From Utricularia gibba (taxonomy: Eukaryota > Streptophyta > Magnoliopsida > Lamiales > Lentibulariaceae): 64,000 bases of DNA. The stretch is taken from positions 4,402,001 to 4,466,000 of the forward strand of contig CM007991.1 in assembly GCA_002189035.1 (NCBI GenBank), written 5' to 3'. Below the pieces are notes generated by a model. That model saw nothing but the letters and a program-made list of their open reading frames with translations. It ran no database searches and was not told the origin of the DNA. Positions within the stretch are counted from its first letter, which is position 1; every line of letters starts with the position of its first letter. Shown piece by piece: positions 36,678 to 48,600 of this stretch. Position numbers and translations under genes: made by a program.

Positions 36678-39133
36678 ATGATGGAGAGTTCAGCTTCAGC
36701 TTTATGGGAGACCACATGTGAATACTTGATGCAGGAGTTGCAGGTATGTGTACTGTGTTGAAATCCACCATTTTGCATACCCATTCTATGGTGCTGCTGT
36801 CAGATTATATGGGAAGAAGTTGGAGCACAGCAGAGCGAAAGGGAGAAGGTTCTCCATGAACTTGAGCAAGAATGCCTTCAAGTGTACAGAAAGAAAGTGG
36901 ATTCGGCAAACACTTTCAGGGCCCATCTGCATCAGCAGCTTGCACAGTCTGAGGCTGAGATGACTCAGCTACTCCTGGTTCTTGGCGAAAGATCGGTTCA
37001 AGTAACCTTTGAATCTCTTATCTTGTTGCCATTAAAAAAAAAAGAAAAAAATGGAGTGAATTAAGCTATTGGGGTGTGTGAATTTTCTTCATTCAGCCGA
37101 AAAAGAAGGCAGGGAACCTGCGAGATCAGTTGAATTCACTGGCAACGCCTCTTACCGAGATGCAAGCAAAAAAGGAGGGGAGACTGAAGGAGTTTCGCCT
37201 TGTGCTAGAGCAAATTCACAGAATTTCTAGCGAAATAGCAGGCGAGACAGTCTACAGTGTGTCCTCTAGAGCGCCTCCGGTGAATGAAAATGACCTGTCG
37301 AAAAAGAAACTGGAGGAACACCAAAGTGAGCTGCAAAGACTTCAGAAGGATAAGGTGCAATGGCTTTGTATCTGATGAGAGACATAATGTGAGAAACTAA
37401 TGGTTTTTTAAAATTTTTATAGAATGAAAGGCTTCATAGGGTGGATAAATACATACAGACAATAAAGGCTTCGTCAGACATTTTAGGGATGGATTCTTCA
37501 GTGATCATTACCAAAGTTCATCCGAGCTTCAATGAGCTGTCTGGACTCCCAAAGAATATCAGTGATGCAACTCTGGGAAAGCTTGATGATGCGGTGAAGT
37601 CCCTAATGTCTGAGAAGCATGCACGTCTTACGAAGGTATGTTCATACAAGTAAAATATGCACAGTGAATTCAAGTATGCAGTTCAGATTCAGAATATGGT
37701 ATGCCTTGATCTACTCAGCTTCAAGAATTGGGGAAACAACTGAATGATCTTTGGGATCTGATGGATACTCCCCAAGAAGACCGTGAAAGGTTTTTTCGTC
37801 TCAGCAGCTTACATTCAGTTGCCTCGGAAGATATACATTCTCCAAGGTCACTCTCAAATGAAATAATTCTAGAGGTTCGTCTATCTTCTCGTCGTAGAGT
37901 CTGGGAGCAATGACAAGTTGTACTAAACGCCTGTTTTTTTGAAGGCTGAAAAAGAAGTCAAGAGATTGGATCAGCTGAAAACCAGCAAGATGAAAAAAAT
38001 ATTCTTTAGAAAAAGAGCAGAGCTCGATAAGATATGCAGAAGATCACACATGGAGGTGCCATCCACACAAAAAATAGAGAAAATTATCAGCAACATAGAC
38101 GCTGGTAGGTAATACTTGAGTCAGTATCAGTTTTCATAAAGCATTCTGACTCACAGTGTTGTGCATGTAAAAGGCAAGACCAGTCATGCAGATATCCTAG
38201 CGATGGTCGATAAGCAGATACTTGCAGCACAAGAAGAAGCTAACAGCCGCAAACCAATCACAGAAAAGGTTGAAAAATGGATATTGACACGCGAAGAGGA
38301 GCTTTGGCTAGAGGAGTACAACAGGGTGAGATTTTGTCCTCGATCGTTCAATTAAATGGTTTTCCTCTTTGTGAAAAAACTGTGCTACTAAACTCACTAC
38401 TTTAGGATGAAAATCGATATTCCGTAAGCAGATGCGCTCACAGGAACCTTAGAAGGGCAGAACGTGCTAGAATTATGGTTAGCAAAATACCAGGTTCAAC
38501 CTTCCCTATTGTTATTGTTCCTTAATACAGTCATCTCAAACAAGAAACGTGCGCTTTTCTTTGCATTAACCTGAATTCAATGATCAATCATAGCACTGGT
38601 GGATTCACTTATATCCAAGACAAGACATTGGGAAGAGGAACAAGAGAAAGTCTTCTTATTCAATGAGGTACCTAAACTCACATCTTCACTAGCACGTTAA
38701 AAATGAAACTATTTCAGACAGAGAAAACTTCTCATAGGTTCCCCTGCTAGCAATGCTTGAAGAGTATAAAACAGTAAGAAAGGAAAAGGACGACGAAAGA
38801 CAAAGACAGAGGGTACTCATCTTCACTATATCATATATTCTCTTTTCAGAATCTATCATCTCATTGAAGTCAGATTCATAAATCCTTAATGATCAGGAGC
38901 AGAAAAAAATACTGGGTAAACTCATTGCTTACCAGAAAGGCCCCTTTGGAACAAGGCCAGGCACCAGCATCCGGCGTGTCCCAAGCAGCATACCCCGCCT
39001 AAACGGCAAGCTGTACCCTGGGGGTGCACAGCTTGTTAATGAAAGGTCGAGAACTGGGAAAGACATTGTTGATCAGCTAAGAGAAGACACATTTTCAGTC
39101 TTCTCTTCATTTTCAGGGCCCCTTTCACCATAG
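36678..39133 (+). CDS. MAP65/ASE1/PRC1-family microtubule-associated protein, 11 exons
   Basis: MAP65 proteins bundle antiparallel microtubules in the phragmoplast and cortical arrays. Exons: 36678-36743, 36804-37001, 37097-37354, 37423-37635, 37719-37874, 37945-38104, 38174-38325, 38406-38493, 38594-38667, 38738-38812, 38897-39133. All junctions are GT-AG and stay in frame, giving about 558 residues (two adjacent ATGs at 36678 and 36681). N-terminal coiled-coil regions include [17 protein letters not shown] and [17 protein letters not shown]. The family microtubule-binding core is clear in the second half: [34 protein letters not shown], and [19 protein letters not shown]. The tail GPFGTRPG and a serine-rich end are shorter than in MAP65-1. 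It most resembles the MAP65-5/-8/-9 side of the family, but this was not aligned. Confidence 0.92.
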
Positions 39134-39470
39134 AGAGAGTTGAGATATACAAATGACTAAAAATTTATAATTTCTCATAAGTCGTCATAAATAATAGGCA
39201 TCAACAGATAATCTGAGATGTCCCACTGCATATAGTCTAAAGGCAATATGTTGAAGTTGCTGTATCTGTGTACCAGATAATTTTGAATATTTTTTCGAGT
39301 CAAATCCCATTCCTTGAAGTTGAATGTAAGGAACCGAAAAAGCAAATACGAAAGGAAAGGCCAGAAGTTGCTTCCAGAAATGACATTAATCGAATTTTAC
39401 GCCCTCTGAAAGGGAAATATCTTCTCATACTTGCCCACAGCTCATAAACTTGACAAAAAAAAAAAAAAAA

Positions 39471-39998
39471 TCAATTGATCTTCAGAAAAAAAGCGTCAAT
39501 TGACCTAGAGGCAAAAGGAACAGAAGCACTCTTCTTCTCCTTCGATTTAGTCCGATCTTTTGCGGGAATTTTATCTGACTGCTGAGGAGGGCTCGGGAGG
39601 CAATCAAGCAGAAAATCAGCCGCGGGGCGATGCCTCTTCACCGCCACCCTCAAGTCCTCTACCTTCACAGTTCGTTTCTTCTTCTCCATGGTCACACGCG
39701 CTGATTCTTCCGCCAGGAATTGGAGAAAAAGCTCCGTCGACGACGAAATAAGGAATAGCGCCTCGTTGCTGATCCTGTTAATGTCTTTGTCGAGTTTCAC
39801 AATTTTTTTCACCCTATGAAGAGGGATCAGTACCTTAATTGACTCCTCGACAGCGCCCATCGCTTCACCTCCGTCCTCTGCCATTACTTGCGGTTCCATC
39901 GTCTCTTCAGAGAGAATGGAATCTTCTTTAGTATTATTTAGCTTGGCGTCGGTAACAGCAATGGCGGGAAAAGAAGATTTCGACCTTTTGGATCGCAC
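39471..39998 (-). CDS. NF-YC13: NF-YC13 / Dpb3-like histone-fold protein
   Basis: A single exon of 175 residues. Residues about 57-130 form an H2A-type histone fold (PLHRVKKIVKLDKDINRI, STELFLQFLAEESARV, KRTVKVEDLRVAVKRH, DFLLDCLP). This pattern matches Arabidopsis At5g43250 (named NF-YC13) and the Dpb3/POLE4/CHRAC group more than canonical NF-YC, so a role with DNA polymerase epsilon or chromatin remodelling is at least as likely as CCAAT binding. The basic C-tail ends RSIDAFFLKIN, a PIP-box-like ID-FF motif. The gene runs tail-to-tail with MAP65 and head-to-head with the REF/SRPP gene. Confidence 0.88.
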   Translation of the reverse strand: MRSKRSKSSFPAIAVTDAKLNNTKEDSILSEETMEPQVMAEDGGEAMGAVEESIKVLIPLHRVKKIVKLDKDINRISNEALFLISSSTELFLQFLAEESARVTMEKKKRTVKVEDLRVAVKRHRPAADFLLDCLPSPPQQSDKIPAKDRTKSKEKKSASVPFASRSIDAFFLKIN

Positions 39999-40281
39999 GA
40001 AAGCCCAAATTGCTTTCCAGTTGACCCATGCCCAACCTTACCAGCATACGCTCATCTGAAGGGCCCCACGCGCGCCACGTGGTGAATCATCAACCGTCGC
40101 GTCTCCAGGATGTTCCCTGTCTCGCTCCTTGCACAGGCGCTGTCAGTTTTTCTTTTTTCCTGGGAAGAGAGAGGCTCTTGTTCTGTGTGACCTTCTCAGT
40201 GTCATTTTGCGTCTAAGCGCAGGCGTATCTAAGGGCTCGGAGCTGGGAGAAAGCATCGGGGGATCTTTGAAACACAAATAG
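39999..40281. promoter_or_regulatory. Compact divergent promoter, NF-YC13 / REF-SRPP
   Basis: Only 283 bp separate the two start codons. A G-box CACGTG sits at 40076-40081 inside GCCACGTGGT, a typical bZIP/bHLH site in light and ABA/stress genes. The region is GC-rich (GGGCCCCACGCGCGCC). The G-box fits the stress induction known for REF/SRPP genes; this is inference. Confidence 0.55.
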
Positions 40282-41519
40282 ATGGCTGAGTCTCAGGTTC
40301 CTTTGCTACGATTCCATGAATTTTTTTTTTATGCATTTGATCTCATGACTGATTTTTTTTCCCCGATTCACGTTGAGGTGCAGGGGAATGACCAAAAGTT
40401 GAAACATTTGAATTTTGTGAGTATTCTGGCGTTAAATGCGGTAGTGTTAGTGTCGAATCTGTATGATTGCGCCAAGCAGAATTCTGGGCCATTAAAACCC
40501 TCCGTCGGAAAGGTGGAAAGCACCGTGAAGGCGGTTTTGGAGCCGGTTTACGAGAGATTCAAGGGAATTCCTAGACATTTCCTTGTTTTCCTTGACGCCA
40601 AGGTGATCTAAACTCTACTCCAATTTTTTTCTTTTTGGATATCACCGCTGCCATTTCAAAGTTCCAAGTATTCCACTATTTTGATCGTAGATTTGATGAC
40701 AGTTTGCATCTGATGTGTTTAGGTCACCTAAAACGCCAATGCAACAAAGGGGCACTGGTCTTATATTATTTGAACATAAATCTAAAAACCGAAGTAAAGA
40801 GACTTGGGAAACGGTTCAAGAATCAGTTTTGTATTCAGCTATTTCGCAATACAATTCGCTGGTTATGAACTTTTGCCTTAAGTTGTAATAGATGCACTTT
40901 TTACTTTCCAGCTGCGCTGTTTCTCTAAAGGGTTTAGTGCAACCTAAGAAAACCTTTCCAATAAGTGATGTCGGGTGCTTTGCCATTCCATTTGACATCT
41001 CCCCTTCACTGAAATCCCAGTTATTACTTTTCTCGTTTTTTGATCTAGGTAGATGCGGTGATCAGCAAGTTTGATGCGCATGCTCCTCCATCTGCAAAGA
41101 AGCTCGTCTCTGAAGCTCATACGGCCATTGTGAAGGCATCCCACGTCGCCAAACAGCTGACCGAGGAGGCTCGAGCAGATGGCCCTATGGCTGCTCTTAT
41201 CCATGCCAGACAAATTTTCAAGCAGATGGCCGTGGATCAATTGGCTGCTTCGTGGTACAAAGTGGATACATTTCCTCCCCTTCATGGAGTAACACAGCTT
41301 GCTCTCCCCACAGCTGCCTATTGGTCAGAGATGTACAATAGGTTTGTCACCGGAATGAAGACAAGAGGTTATACCATTTTCTGCTATGCCCCTCTTGTTC
41401 CTGTTGAAGAAATAGCGAAGGCGTATAACAAGCTGGAGGCAGGCGCCACCAAGAAGACGGATGCCAGGAATCTGAGCCAGAGCGAATCCAAACCTGAAAA
41501 TATGAATGCAGCAGGATGA
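40282..41519 (+). CDS. REF/SRPP family protein (lipid-droplet-associated, LDAP-like)
   Basis: Plant REF/SRPP proteins coat lipid droplets or rubber particles and are stress related. Exons: 40282-40296 (MAESQ), 40384-40602, 41049-41519, giving 234 residues. The core is GNDQKLKHLNFV, NLYDCAKQNSGPLKPSVG, VESTVKAVLEPVYERFKGIP and later VTQLALPTAAYWSEMYN and YAPLVPVEEIAKAYNKLE. The putative first intron (40297-40383) is 87 nt with no stop, so its retention would add 29 residues rich in F; the frame stays open either way. The intron call rests on T-rich sequence, GTGCAG acceptor and family N-termini. The likely Arabidopsis counterpart is the At1g67360 (LDAP1) group. Confidence 0.9.
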
Positions 41520-42263
41520 TGCACATAGTATATAGCACCAGGTATGCATGCTTTGATCAGGGGGCGATGCCCTTTTCCAAATCTGAAGAAGTATGCCTGC
41601 TTCTAATCCATCTTCTTGAAATCATTGGATAAGGGAAAATCAATTCTTTTCACATGTTTGATTTGGTTGGTATGATTTTATATGGATTGTACATTTTTAT
41701 TTATTGAATTCAAACTAGAAGCTTTATGTATAGATAAACATGATTTTTTAAATTATAAATTTATACCATCAATCAAACACATTTTATAATCTATCTTATA
41801 CTATTTACATAAATTATATTTCCATTTAGCTGGTCCAATATCACCGACAGGGTTGATTTTATAGCCATTATCCCTAACCGTGACTCATTGCTTGGGGCCC
41901 GCCCCGCAATCGCCCTGTGGCCCATCTAACTAATATGCCCGAGGAGCAATGACGCCATCTTCAACCCCCCTTTCATGGGTTTATTAATGCATGAGAATGA
42001 AGTTTGTTTTTTTGTTTCATAAACGTATTTTTCAATTATAACATATTTAAATGATCTTTTTTAAAAACTATTTACATATTCAAATATATTGGTAATCAAT
42101 GTTTAAAAACGTTAGATGAGTAGAATTTTGAACGTTAGGTTTAACTCGGTCACTATAAAAAACAATGTATATGTAATAGTAAGGACAGCAGGATATGGAA
42201 AAAGGTAAAAATTGAGCAAGTAAAGAAGAGGTGTGAAGTCCCTGTCGCCTTCACCTATAAAAT

Positions 42264-42851
42264 TTAATATCGCAGCATTATTGCCACAGGCTTCCACAGT
42301 GGGATCCCAAGCCCCTTCCTTAACTTGTTCATCTTTTCATACAGATCGGCGAACCAAGATGGAAGACATTTATTGGTGGCTCTGCCTAAAAAAGCTTCTA
42401 AGAAATTGGCAAACCATGGCCATGGCTGCTGCTGCTCAGAAGCCCCAGCCCCAGCCCAGCCGAGTATCATTACACACTGGCGTGCATGGAAATGGGTTGA
42501 CAAATCCTGCTGCACTGCTTCAGGAATAAAGCCATTTTGTACTGCGGCTTTCCTTTCTATCCAATGCCAATGCAAATGCCTTGCTGCTGCTGAAAAGGCC
42601 ATCTCCAATTTGGGTACACCTACAGAGATACTACGAAATGGCGGAGAGGAGAGATGGATGGTGTGGCTGAAATTATATATTCTAAATATGTGAATCCCTA
42701 AAGTATAGACATCCATAATGAATGATATATTATGATGAAGGAAAAAGGAGACGTCCCTGGTGTGGTCTCCTTCCTTCCTACGCCATGCCATCACTCCTAC
42801 CAAGAAACGATGGCCTTTAATTGGTGTGGTGTGTTGGGGTTGGGTGCACAT
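42264..42851 (-). CDS. Unrecognised 195-residue open frame
   Basis: The longest frame in this intergenic stretch. The C-terminal half (from MAFSAAARHLHWHWIERK, through PSWFADLYEKMNKLRKG to the end IPLWKPVAIMLRY) looks protein-like. I know no family for it. The N-terminal half is low in recognisable features. Overlapping frames exist on the plus strand. It could be a lineage-specific gene, a non-coding transcript or chance. Confidence 0.2.
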   Translation of the reverse strand: MCTQPQHTTPIKGHRFLVGVMAWRRKEGDHTRDVSFFLHHNISFIMDVYTLGIHIFRIYNFSHTIHLSSPPFRSISVGVPKLEMAFSAAARHLHWHWIERKAAVQNGFIPEAVQQDLSTHFHARQCVMILGWAGAGASEQQQPWPWFANFLEAFLGRATNKCLPSWFADLYEKMNKLRKGLGIPLWKPVAIMLRY

Positions 42852-43873
42852 GGACCACGCCCTTCCCCTTCCCTTATTCCTCTGTGTCTTCTTTCCTTCT
42901 TTCTTTCATAACCCCCTCCCGCCTCCATTTATTACCCGTATCCTTCCAGTTCCATCTGGTGGTGCTGCCTCCTGCTTCCACCACCATCATCATTCCGCAC
43001 AAATCTCTACTTTTTTTTATTCCCCCTTCTGCTGTAGACTGTTTCAATAGAAATAGAATTTTACTCCTTGATTACATTCTTAGCTTACGTTTCCATCCAT
43101 GTCCACTTGTACTCTTGGCACACAACACGACCCTTCATTTTATGTTTCTTTGGTATTAGTACATCGAATTCAACTTAAATAGTTACGCATTTTGATACAA
43201 CACACAACTTTAATATGCCAAAGAAAAAGGGTGGGTAAATGATTTTTGTAATGGGCGTTTGTGTTTGTGTATCAGAACCAGAACCGAGTAGTAGATGAAT
43301 GGAACCACTCGTGCTGCCTGCTGCTTTGGTCAATCTTTTGCTTTCCTGACCTGATTTTGACCAAACGCAGGGTCGCCCGTACAATTTACCCACCCCCCCT
43401 TTTTTTTAAAAAAAAATAATTATAACAAAATGGATCGGCATGGCCTGGCCTGCATCGTCTACCCCCCCTTTCCCATCCACAGTAATTCACTGCGTGTCTG
43501 TGTGTGCAGTTGCATGGGTTTCCCTTCCGAAGGGATGTGAAAAGAAAGAAGATTTTCATGGATGGAGCGGAGCAGCGAGTCAGTCACGAAGAGGAAGAGG
43601 AAGCAGCACGAGCATAGCACGTGATGAAAAGCCGAGCCGAGCCACGCCACGCCACTGCCAGGGAATACAATGAAGATAACTAGATGCGAATCAATAATTA
43701 TAATTTTATAAAATCATCTTATCAATCCAGAAAAAAAAAAAAGAAAAGAAAAGAAGGAAGGGCTCAGTGTGTTATAATACACAATGAATGATGGCACGTT
43801 CCACTGGCGATATGAAAATATGGATCCAGGAATCAATGCTTCACTTTCCTTGTAAGAAAATGGCCAAGACACC

Positions 43874-43898
43874 CATGCCATGCCATGCCATGCCATGC
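43874..43898 (+). repeat. Microsatellite CATGC x5
   Basis: Five exact copies of CATGC, followed by a GC-rich tail. No coding context. Confidence 0.9.
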
Positions 43899-44416
43899 CC
43901 CACCTTTTCATGTGGTGGATGCTACCTGCTGCCTGCTGCCTCCTGCTTATTCACACCAAGCTTCAATTATGCGCCCTATTTTCAACATATATATGTTGCT
44001 GCTGCCCTATCAATATTCTTTTTTTTTTTTTATAAAAGTTCTTCTATGTTATTGGTCTAAACCACCAACAACTAACGTCACAAGGTTTGAAATTGCACAT
44101 ATACGGCTGTTTAACTTGACCACGGGTAACACTTAACTGCAATTAGTGTTCAAAGATGATCTTTTTAGTTTACAAATTTGCGTAAAAAACCCAAATGGGT
44201 CCACCAATAAGAATAGCGGTCCAAATTCAAAGAGGATTTTTTTCCATCGGTAAAAGAAAAGAAAAAAAAAGCAGGGGAGAACAATGAATATTGATTGAAG
44301 AAGCCTACAAAAAGAGGAAGCTTCCTACTTTTTCATTGGCTTACAAAAACTAATCTAAAAAGATCAGGAAATTCAGATCCGGCCTCACGGGTTTCCGATT
44401 TCATAATTTCCGAGCC

Positions 44417-45673
44417 CTAGGCGGGTCCGCCGTCGGCGCCACCGTTGACCCATCTCTCCGACGGAGTACATTCCGTTTTATGCCGGAGCTTCCAGTCTAG
44501 AGCTTGACAAGCACGTGAACAATAATTCACGGATCCGCAGACGGAGCACCGACGGAACTCGTTTCTTCGGGTCTCGGGCCGCCCGCAGCCCGAATGAGAG
44601 CACAAAAGGAGCCCCGGATTTGGGTCCATATTATCGGGGATGGAAAACCATTCTGATAAAAACTGGTTTGCCGGGTGCGGCTCCGGCGACGGGACGTTAC
44701 ATCCGAAGTCGCTCAACAGTGGACAGCCTCCGCAGTCGTCGTCTCTAGCGCGGCGGCGGTTGGACGGTAAATTGAACCACGAAAGCGGGACCACGGCGTT
44801 GGGACAAGCGACCAAGACGTGGGCCAACTCACGCGCGTTGGCTTGGATTAGAAACCGCCGTCCCTCGGCGATGTTCCGCTTCACCCCGTAACCGTCTTGA
44901 AGGCAGTGACCGAGTTCACGGAGTGCGTCGACGTGACCAAGGACGGCGGCGCGTGCGCAGAGCGCCACCCCGGCGCGTAAATCCTTGTCGTTTTTCGACC
45001 CGCCGCTGCCGTTGAACTGGATAACAGCGAGGGAATACAGTGCCGGTGCGTGGCAATTAATCGCCGCCTTCGCCATTAGCGAAGCTCCGCTTCCCCTGTT
45101 TTGCAGGCAGTAAAAGCGAATCTGCCGCGAAAAAAAAAAAAAGGCAAGGACGTTATCAGATTTGTTTGCTTTTGCAAGTTTCCATGGAGTCCTCGATAAA
45201 GGAAATTAACCCTTTACGGGCGAAGCACGGACCATGCCCAGAGTAAAGCAGGCTTCAACATTTCCGTTGTCCCCACAGAGTTTGAGAAACCGATGGGCGG
45301 ATTCCGACCAATTTTTAGCCTTCACGGCGAACGTTTTCCGGCAACATTTTGACAAAACCATCGAACTCTGTCCCAATCCATTCAGCCTCCTGCATCTGCA
45401 TCGATGAAATCGTTTCACAATCGGATTGAAAGCATTAAAGTGAAACTGGAAACCGTACGTTATCAGAACACTGACGAAATCCGCGGGGCATCGCGCAGTG
45501 GAGCTGAGCTTGCAGAGAATATAGAGGACAAGATCGTCGGGAAGGGAATCGAGGAAATCGTGTCGCATTCCGCGGGGCTCCGGCGAGAGCCTTCGGGAAG
45601 CCAGAGGGGCCTCCACTTTCCTCCGCTTGACAACTCCAGTCTCCGAGTAAAGAATCGCATTGGTTGCTCCCAT
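44417..45673 (-). CDS. F-box and MYND zinc-finger protein with Sel1/HCP-like repeats (At1g67340-like)
   Basis: Three exons on the minus strand: 45459-45673, 45233-45395 and 44417-45121, giving 360 residues from MGATNAILYSETG. An F-box (FLDSLPDDLVLYILCKLSS) is followed by Sel1-type helical repeats (GNVEACFTLGM, LYSLAVIQFNGSGG, CARAAVLGHVDALRELG, LQDGYGVKRN). The C-terminus is a MYND zinc finger (CSHSGCGRP, CSVCGSVNYCSRACQ, DWKLRHKTEC). The layout matches Arabidopsis At1g67340 and At5g50450, thought to act as SCF substrate adaptors. Intron 1 is only 63 nt, a multiple of three with no stop; the splice gives the family sequence LITCRRLNGLG. The longer frame upstream of 45673 is 5' UTR. Confidence 0.93.
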
Positions 45674-48600
45674 CTCGGTGACCAGGCAGACTGAAGGGCA
45701 ACAGCACCAGTATTTCTCAAGAGGCAGCGAAGGCAAGGACCAGAATTTCCATTCCTCCCTTCCGACATACGAACATATACTCACGCATACTCGAAGAAAA
45801 ATAATAATAATGATGATGATGAGGATGGCAGAATTCTCCCGAAAATCAAAAAATAGGGAAGGCCTGGGCAGGATGACCGTTTCGCCTAATTGGATTTATA
45901 TAGCCATTTGTTTTAATGCATAATTGGATACACCTCCGTCTCTCGCCCTTCAAACCTATGGGCATCAAAATCAAACCCATCCTCGATAAATAAGCCGTTT
46001 GAACTCGTCAAATAATGTGGCGTTTGGTCATTCAAAACATACATTATTCTTGTATTTTTTTTGGTAATATTAACATATAAATCAATAACAAAACTGACAA
46101 ATTGCATATAGTACGCATTGTGTTTTTAAATTCCTAAGTGACATTCTTCATCTTTGCTCTTTGAATTTCAAATGTATATCAAGTGCTATTGTGACGCTCT
46201 TTAATAGATGGAAGTTAACCTATTATTGGAATGAATTATTAAATAAATTAAATTATTGAAATTAGGTCAAATCAATATGAAATGTCAACACAGATGTGGA
46301 ATTGGATTGACCGAGAAATCCATTCACCCGTTTGACTTAATGTCATTGAAAAACACTCGTTCAAGATGGTGAGCTACAGCGATCCTATTCAAATGCATTC
46401 TCATACATGAGAATCAAGTTTGAAAACATATTGGTGATATAACAGTACTTTTATTTACTTATTTGCAAAACGACTCAATTTTCAGCATTATCACAAATGA
46501 ATATTAATACATTTAATACTTTAAATAACCATATTAATGTGCATTTTATTTATTAAAATCATTATTTAAATTTCAATAAAAATATATTATAATTTTAAAT
46601 AACCTTATATTTCATTTTTAATTTCGAAATATGTAATATGATTAATTATGTTTTTTTGTCAAAATAATAGTTATAAATATATATATCAAATATATGTTGA
46701 TAAAAATTTTAAATTTGTGTTATAAATAATGCTTAATCAACTGAGTTAAGCTTTATTGTGTTTTATAATAAAAACAACTAGTTTTACTAAAATAAATATT
46801 CACATAAAAAAATCAATCAATTAACAATTTTTCATTAAATGCCAATCAATAGATATAATTTTTATATTTTATTTTGTACATTTAAAATAGATATAAACAT
46901 TTTATAAAAAAACGTATAATTTTTTGAATAACATATATAATTTATGTTTAATTATCAATATTATAAAACATCATAATTAATATTTCTTTGTAGAATATAG
47001 TTAAAATAATCAATTTTTGAAAAAAAAATTAGATATACATTTTTTGGAATTTAAGAATGAAATATGTTAATTAAAATGATAGATTATTTTTATTGAATTT
47101 AAATGATAAATTTATTTAAAAATATAATATAGTATGTTCATTAACAATATTAAATGTAATATAAATTTAATTTGTAAATAAATTTTAAAATTATGATGTA
47201 TTACAAATGCATATATAAATATAAGGTAAATCAATAATATATTCACAAAATAAGGTACTTTGTAAATGGTATACTTATGACACAGGTAAATCCTAAATTC
47301 AACCCATAAGATATAGTGTGATATTGATGCGATCCTCTAAATAGTAATTGCTAGTTTGGTTGCTGGGTTTAGGTGGGTTGCGGCATCGTTTGATACATGG
47401 GTCTCATGCGGGTAAAAATAACCCGCCTCCGCTTGCTGCCTATAAATCGAGCGAGAGCCTGTCGAGCTGGGTTTAGCTAAAAGAAGAAAATTTTTTTTGA
47501 ATTAATTTAAGTAGAAATCAATACTTGACAATTTATGAGTTTGAGAGTACACGAATCTGAGGCCACGAAACCAATTTGATCCCTAGTGGTTTACATGTCG
47601 AGGTGATTTTGTCCCTATTTTTAGAGTGGTATCAATTTAATCCTTATTAAGTGGATGTAGTTTTACAATCATCCTTCAACGTTAAGTTCCATTTCACTCT
47701 GTTAAATGAAACGTTAAAAGTGTAATTTTGGCACATTTATTTGTGAAAATCATTTAAATTCAGTTTTATGATTTTCATCCCTTATACGATTGCGTCAATA
47801 GAGACTGAAAAACGCAACAGACACCTCCGATAGCAACACAGGTGAGCATTCGTTGTCGCTTTTGATCTGAATGCCGCACCGCATCGTGATTGACTGTTTG
47901 ATATTTGCTATTTTGTTTACTAGGGTTCATCAATTTGGGGGCAACTTCAACTATATTAGGAATCCTAGAACAAATACTGTTTCCTAAGTCGGGTTTATTA
48001 GAGTGGGGTGAGCCAATCTGTTAAAATTAACGAATTTTTAATAGAGAGTATTGAAGTAATACAACAATAAGAGAAAAAGAATTCAATTGGTTTCATAGTA
48101 AAAAGAGAGATTAAATAAAATCCCTTACCAAAAGTTGGGGACCAATTTGATGATTTCTTCACAAATTTGAGTCTAAGAATATATCAAAGGATAAAGATTT
48201 GATCCAAATATCATGGATGAGATAGAGATTTGAATATGATCTTAAAAGATTTGGATAAAATAGTTTATTCAAACTCAACACAAGACTTAAATCTAATATC
48301 CTATAAATATCTCACTTTATCAAGTATTAGAGACATCTTTGACCACGTTTATTTCATTTTTGTCACATTTTCATCTTTGTTTTCATATTAGAGTGCAACA
48401 TGCACATGTAAATGCTTGTAACTAAGATATGTGATGAAGCATTGCTTGTGCGAATTCCTCTACATGTGACTATTTTACTATAATATCAGATATGTAATTT
48501 GATGCTTGATTTCATTATTCACAATTTTCTTTATTAATATGCTTTTCAAAAATCTTAGATAAACATTAAGAATGTAAGAAAAGAGTTCAATTGTATATTG

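Larger units (their letters stand above)
41520..44416. other. Intergenic region between REF/SRPP and F-box/MYND genes
   Basis: The first few hundred bases are the REF/SRPP 3' flank. At 41655-41779 there is a short element with imperfect inverted ends (TGTTTGATTTGGTTGGTAT and the complement of TGTTTGATTGATGGTAT), possibly a MITE. 42250-43050 is GC-richer, with open frames on both strands. 43080-44400 is low complexity. The last few hundred bases are the 3' flank of the MYND gene. Confidence 0.35.

Noticed and set aside
40944-41549. Minus-strand frames of 60-113 residues
   Set aside because: Antisense shadows of REF/SRPP exon 3.
42821-43159. 112-residue plus-strand frame rich in F, S and P
   Set aside because: Low-complexity translation of a pyrimidine-rich stretch with no domain or splice context.
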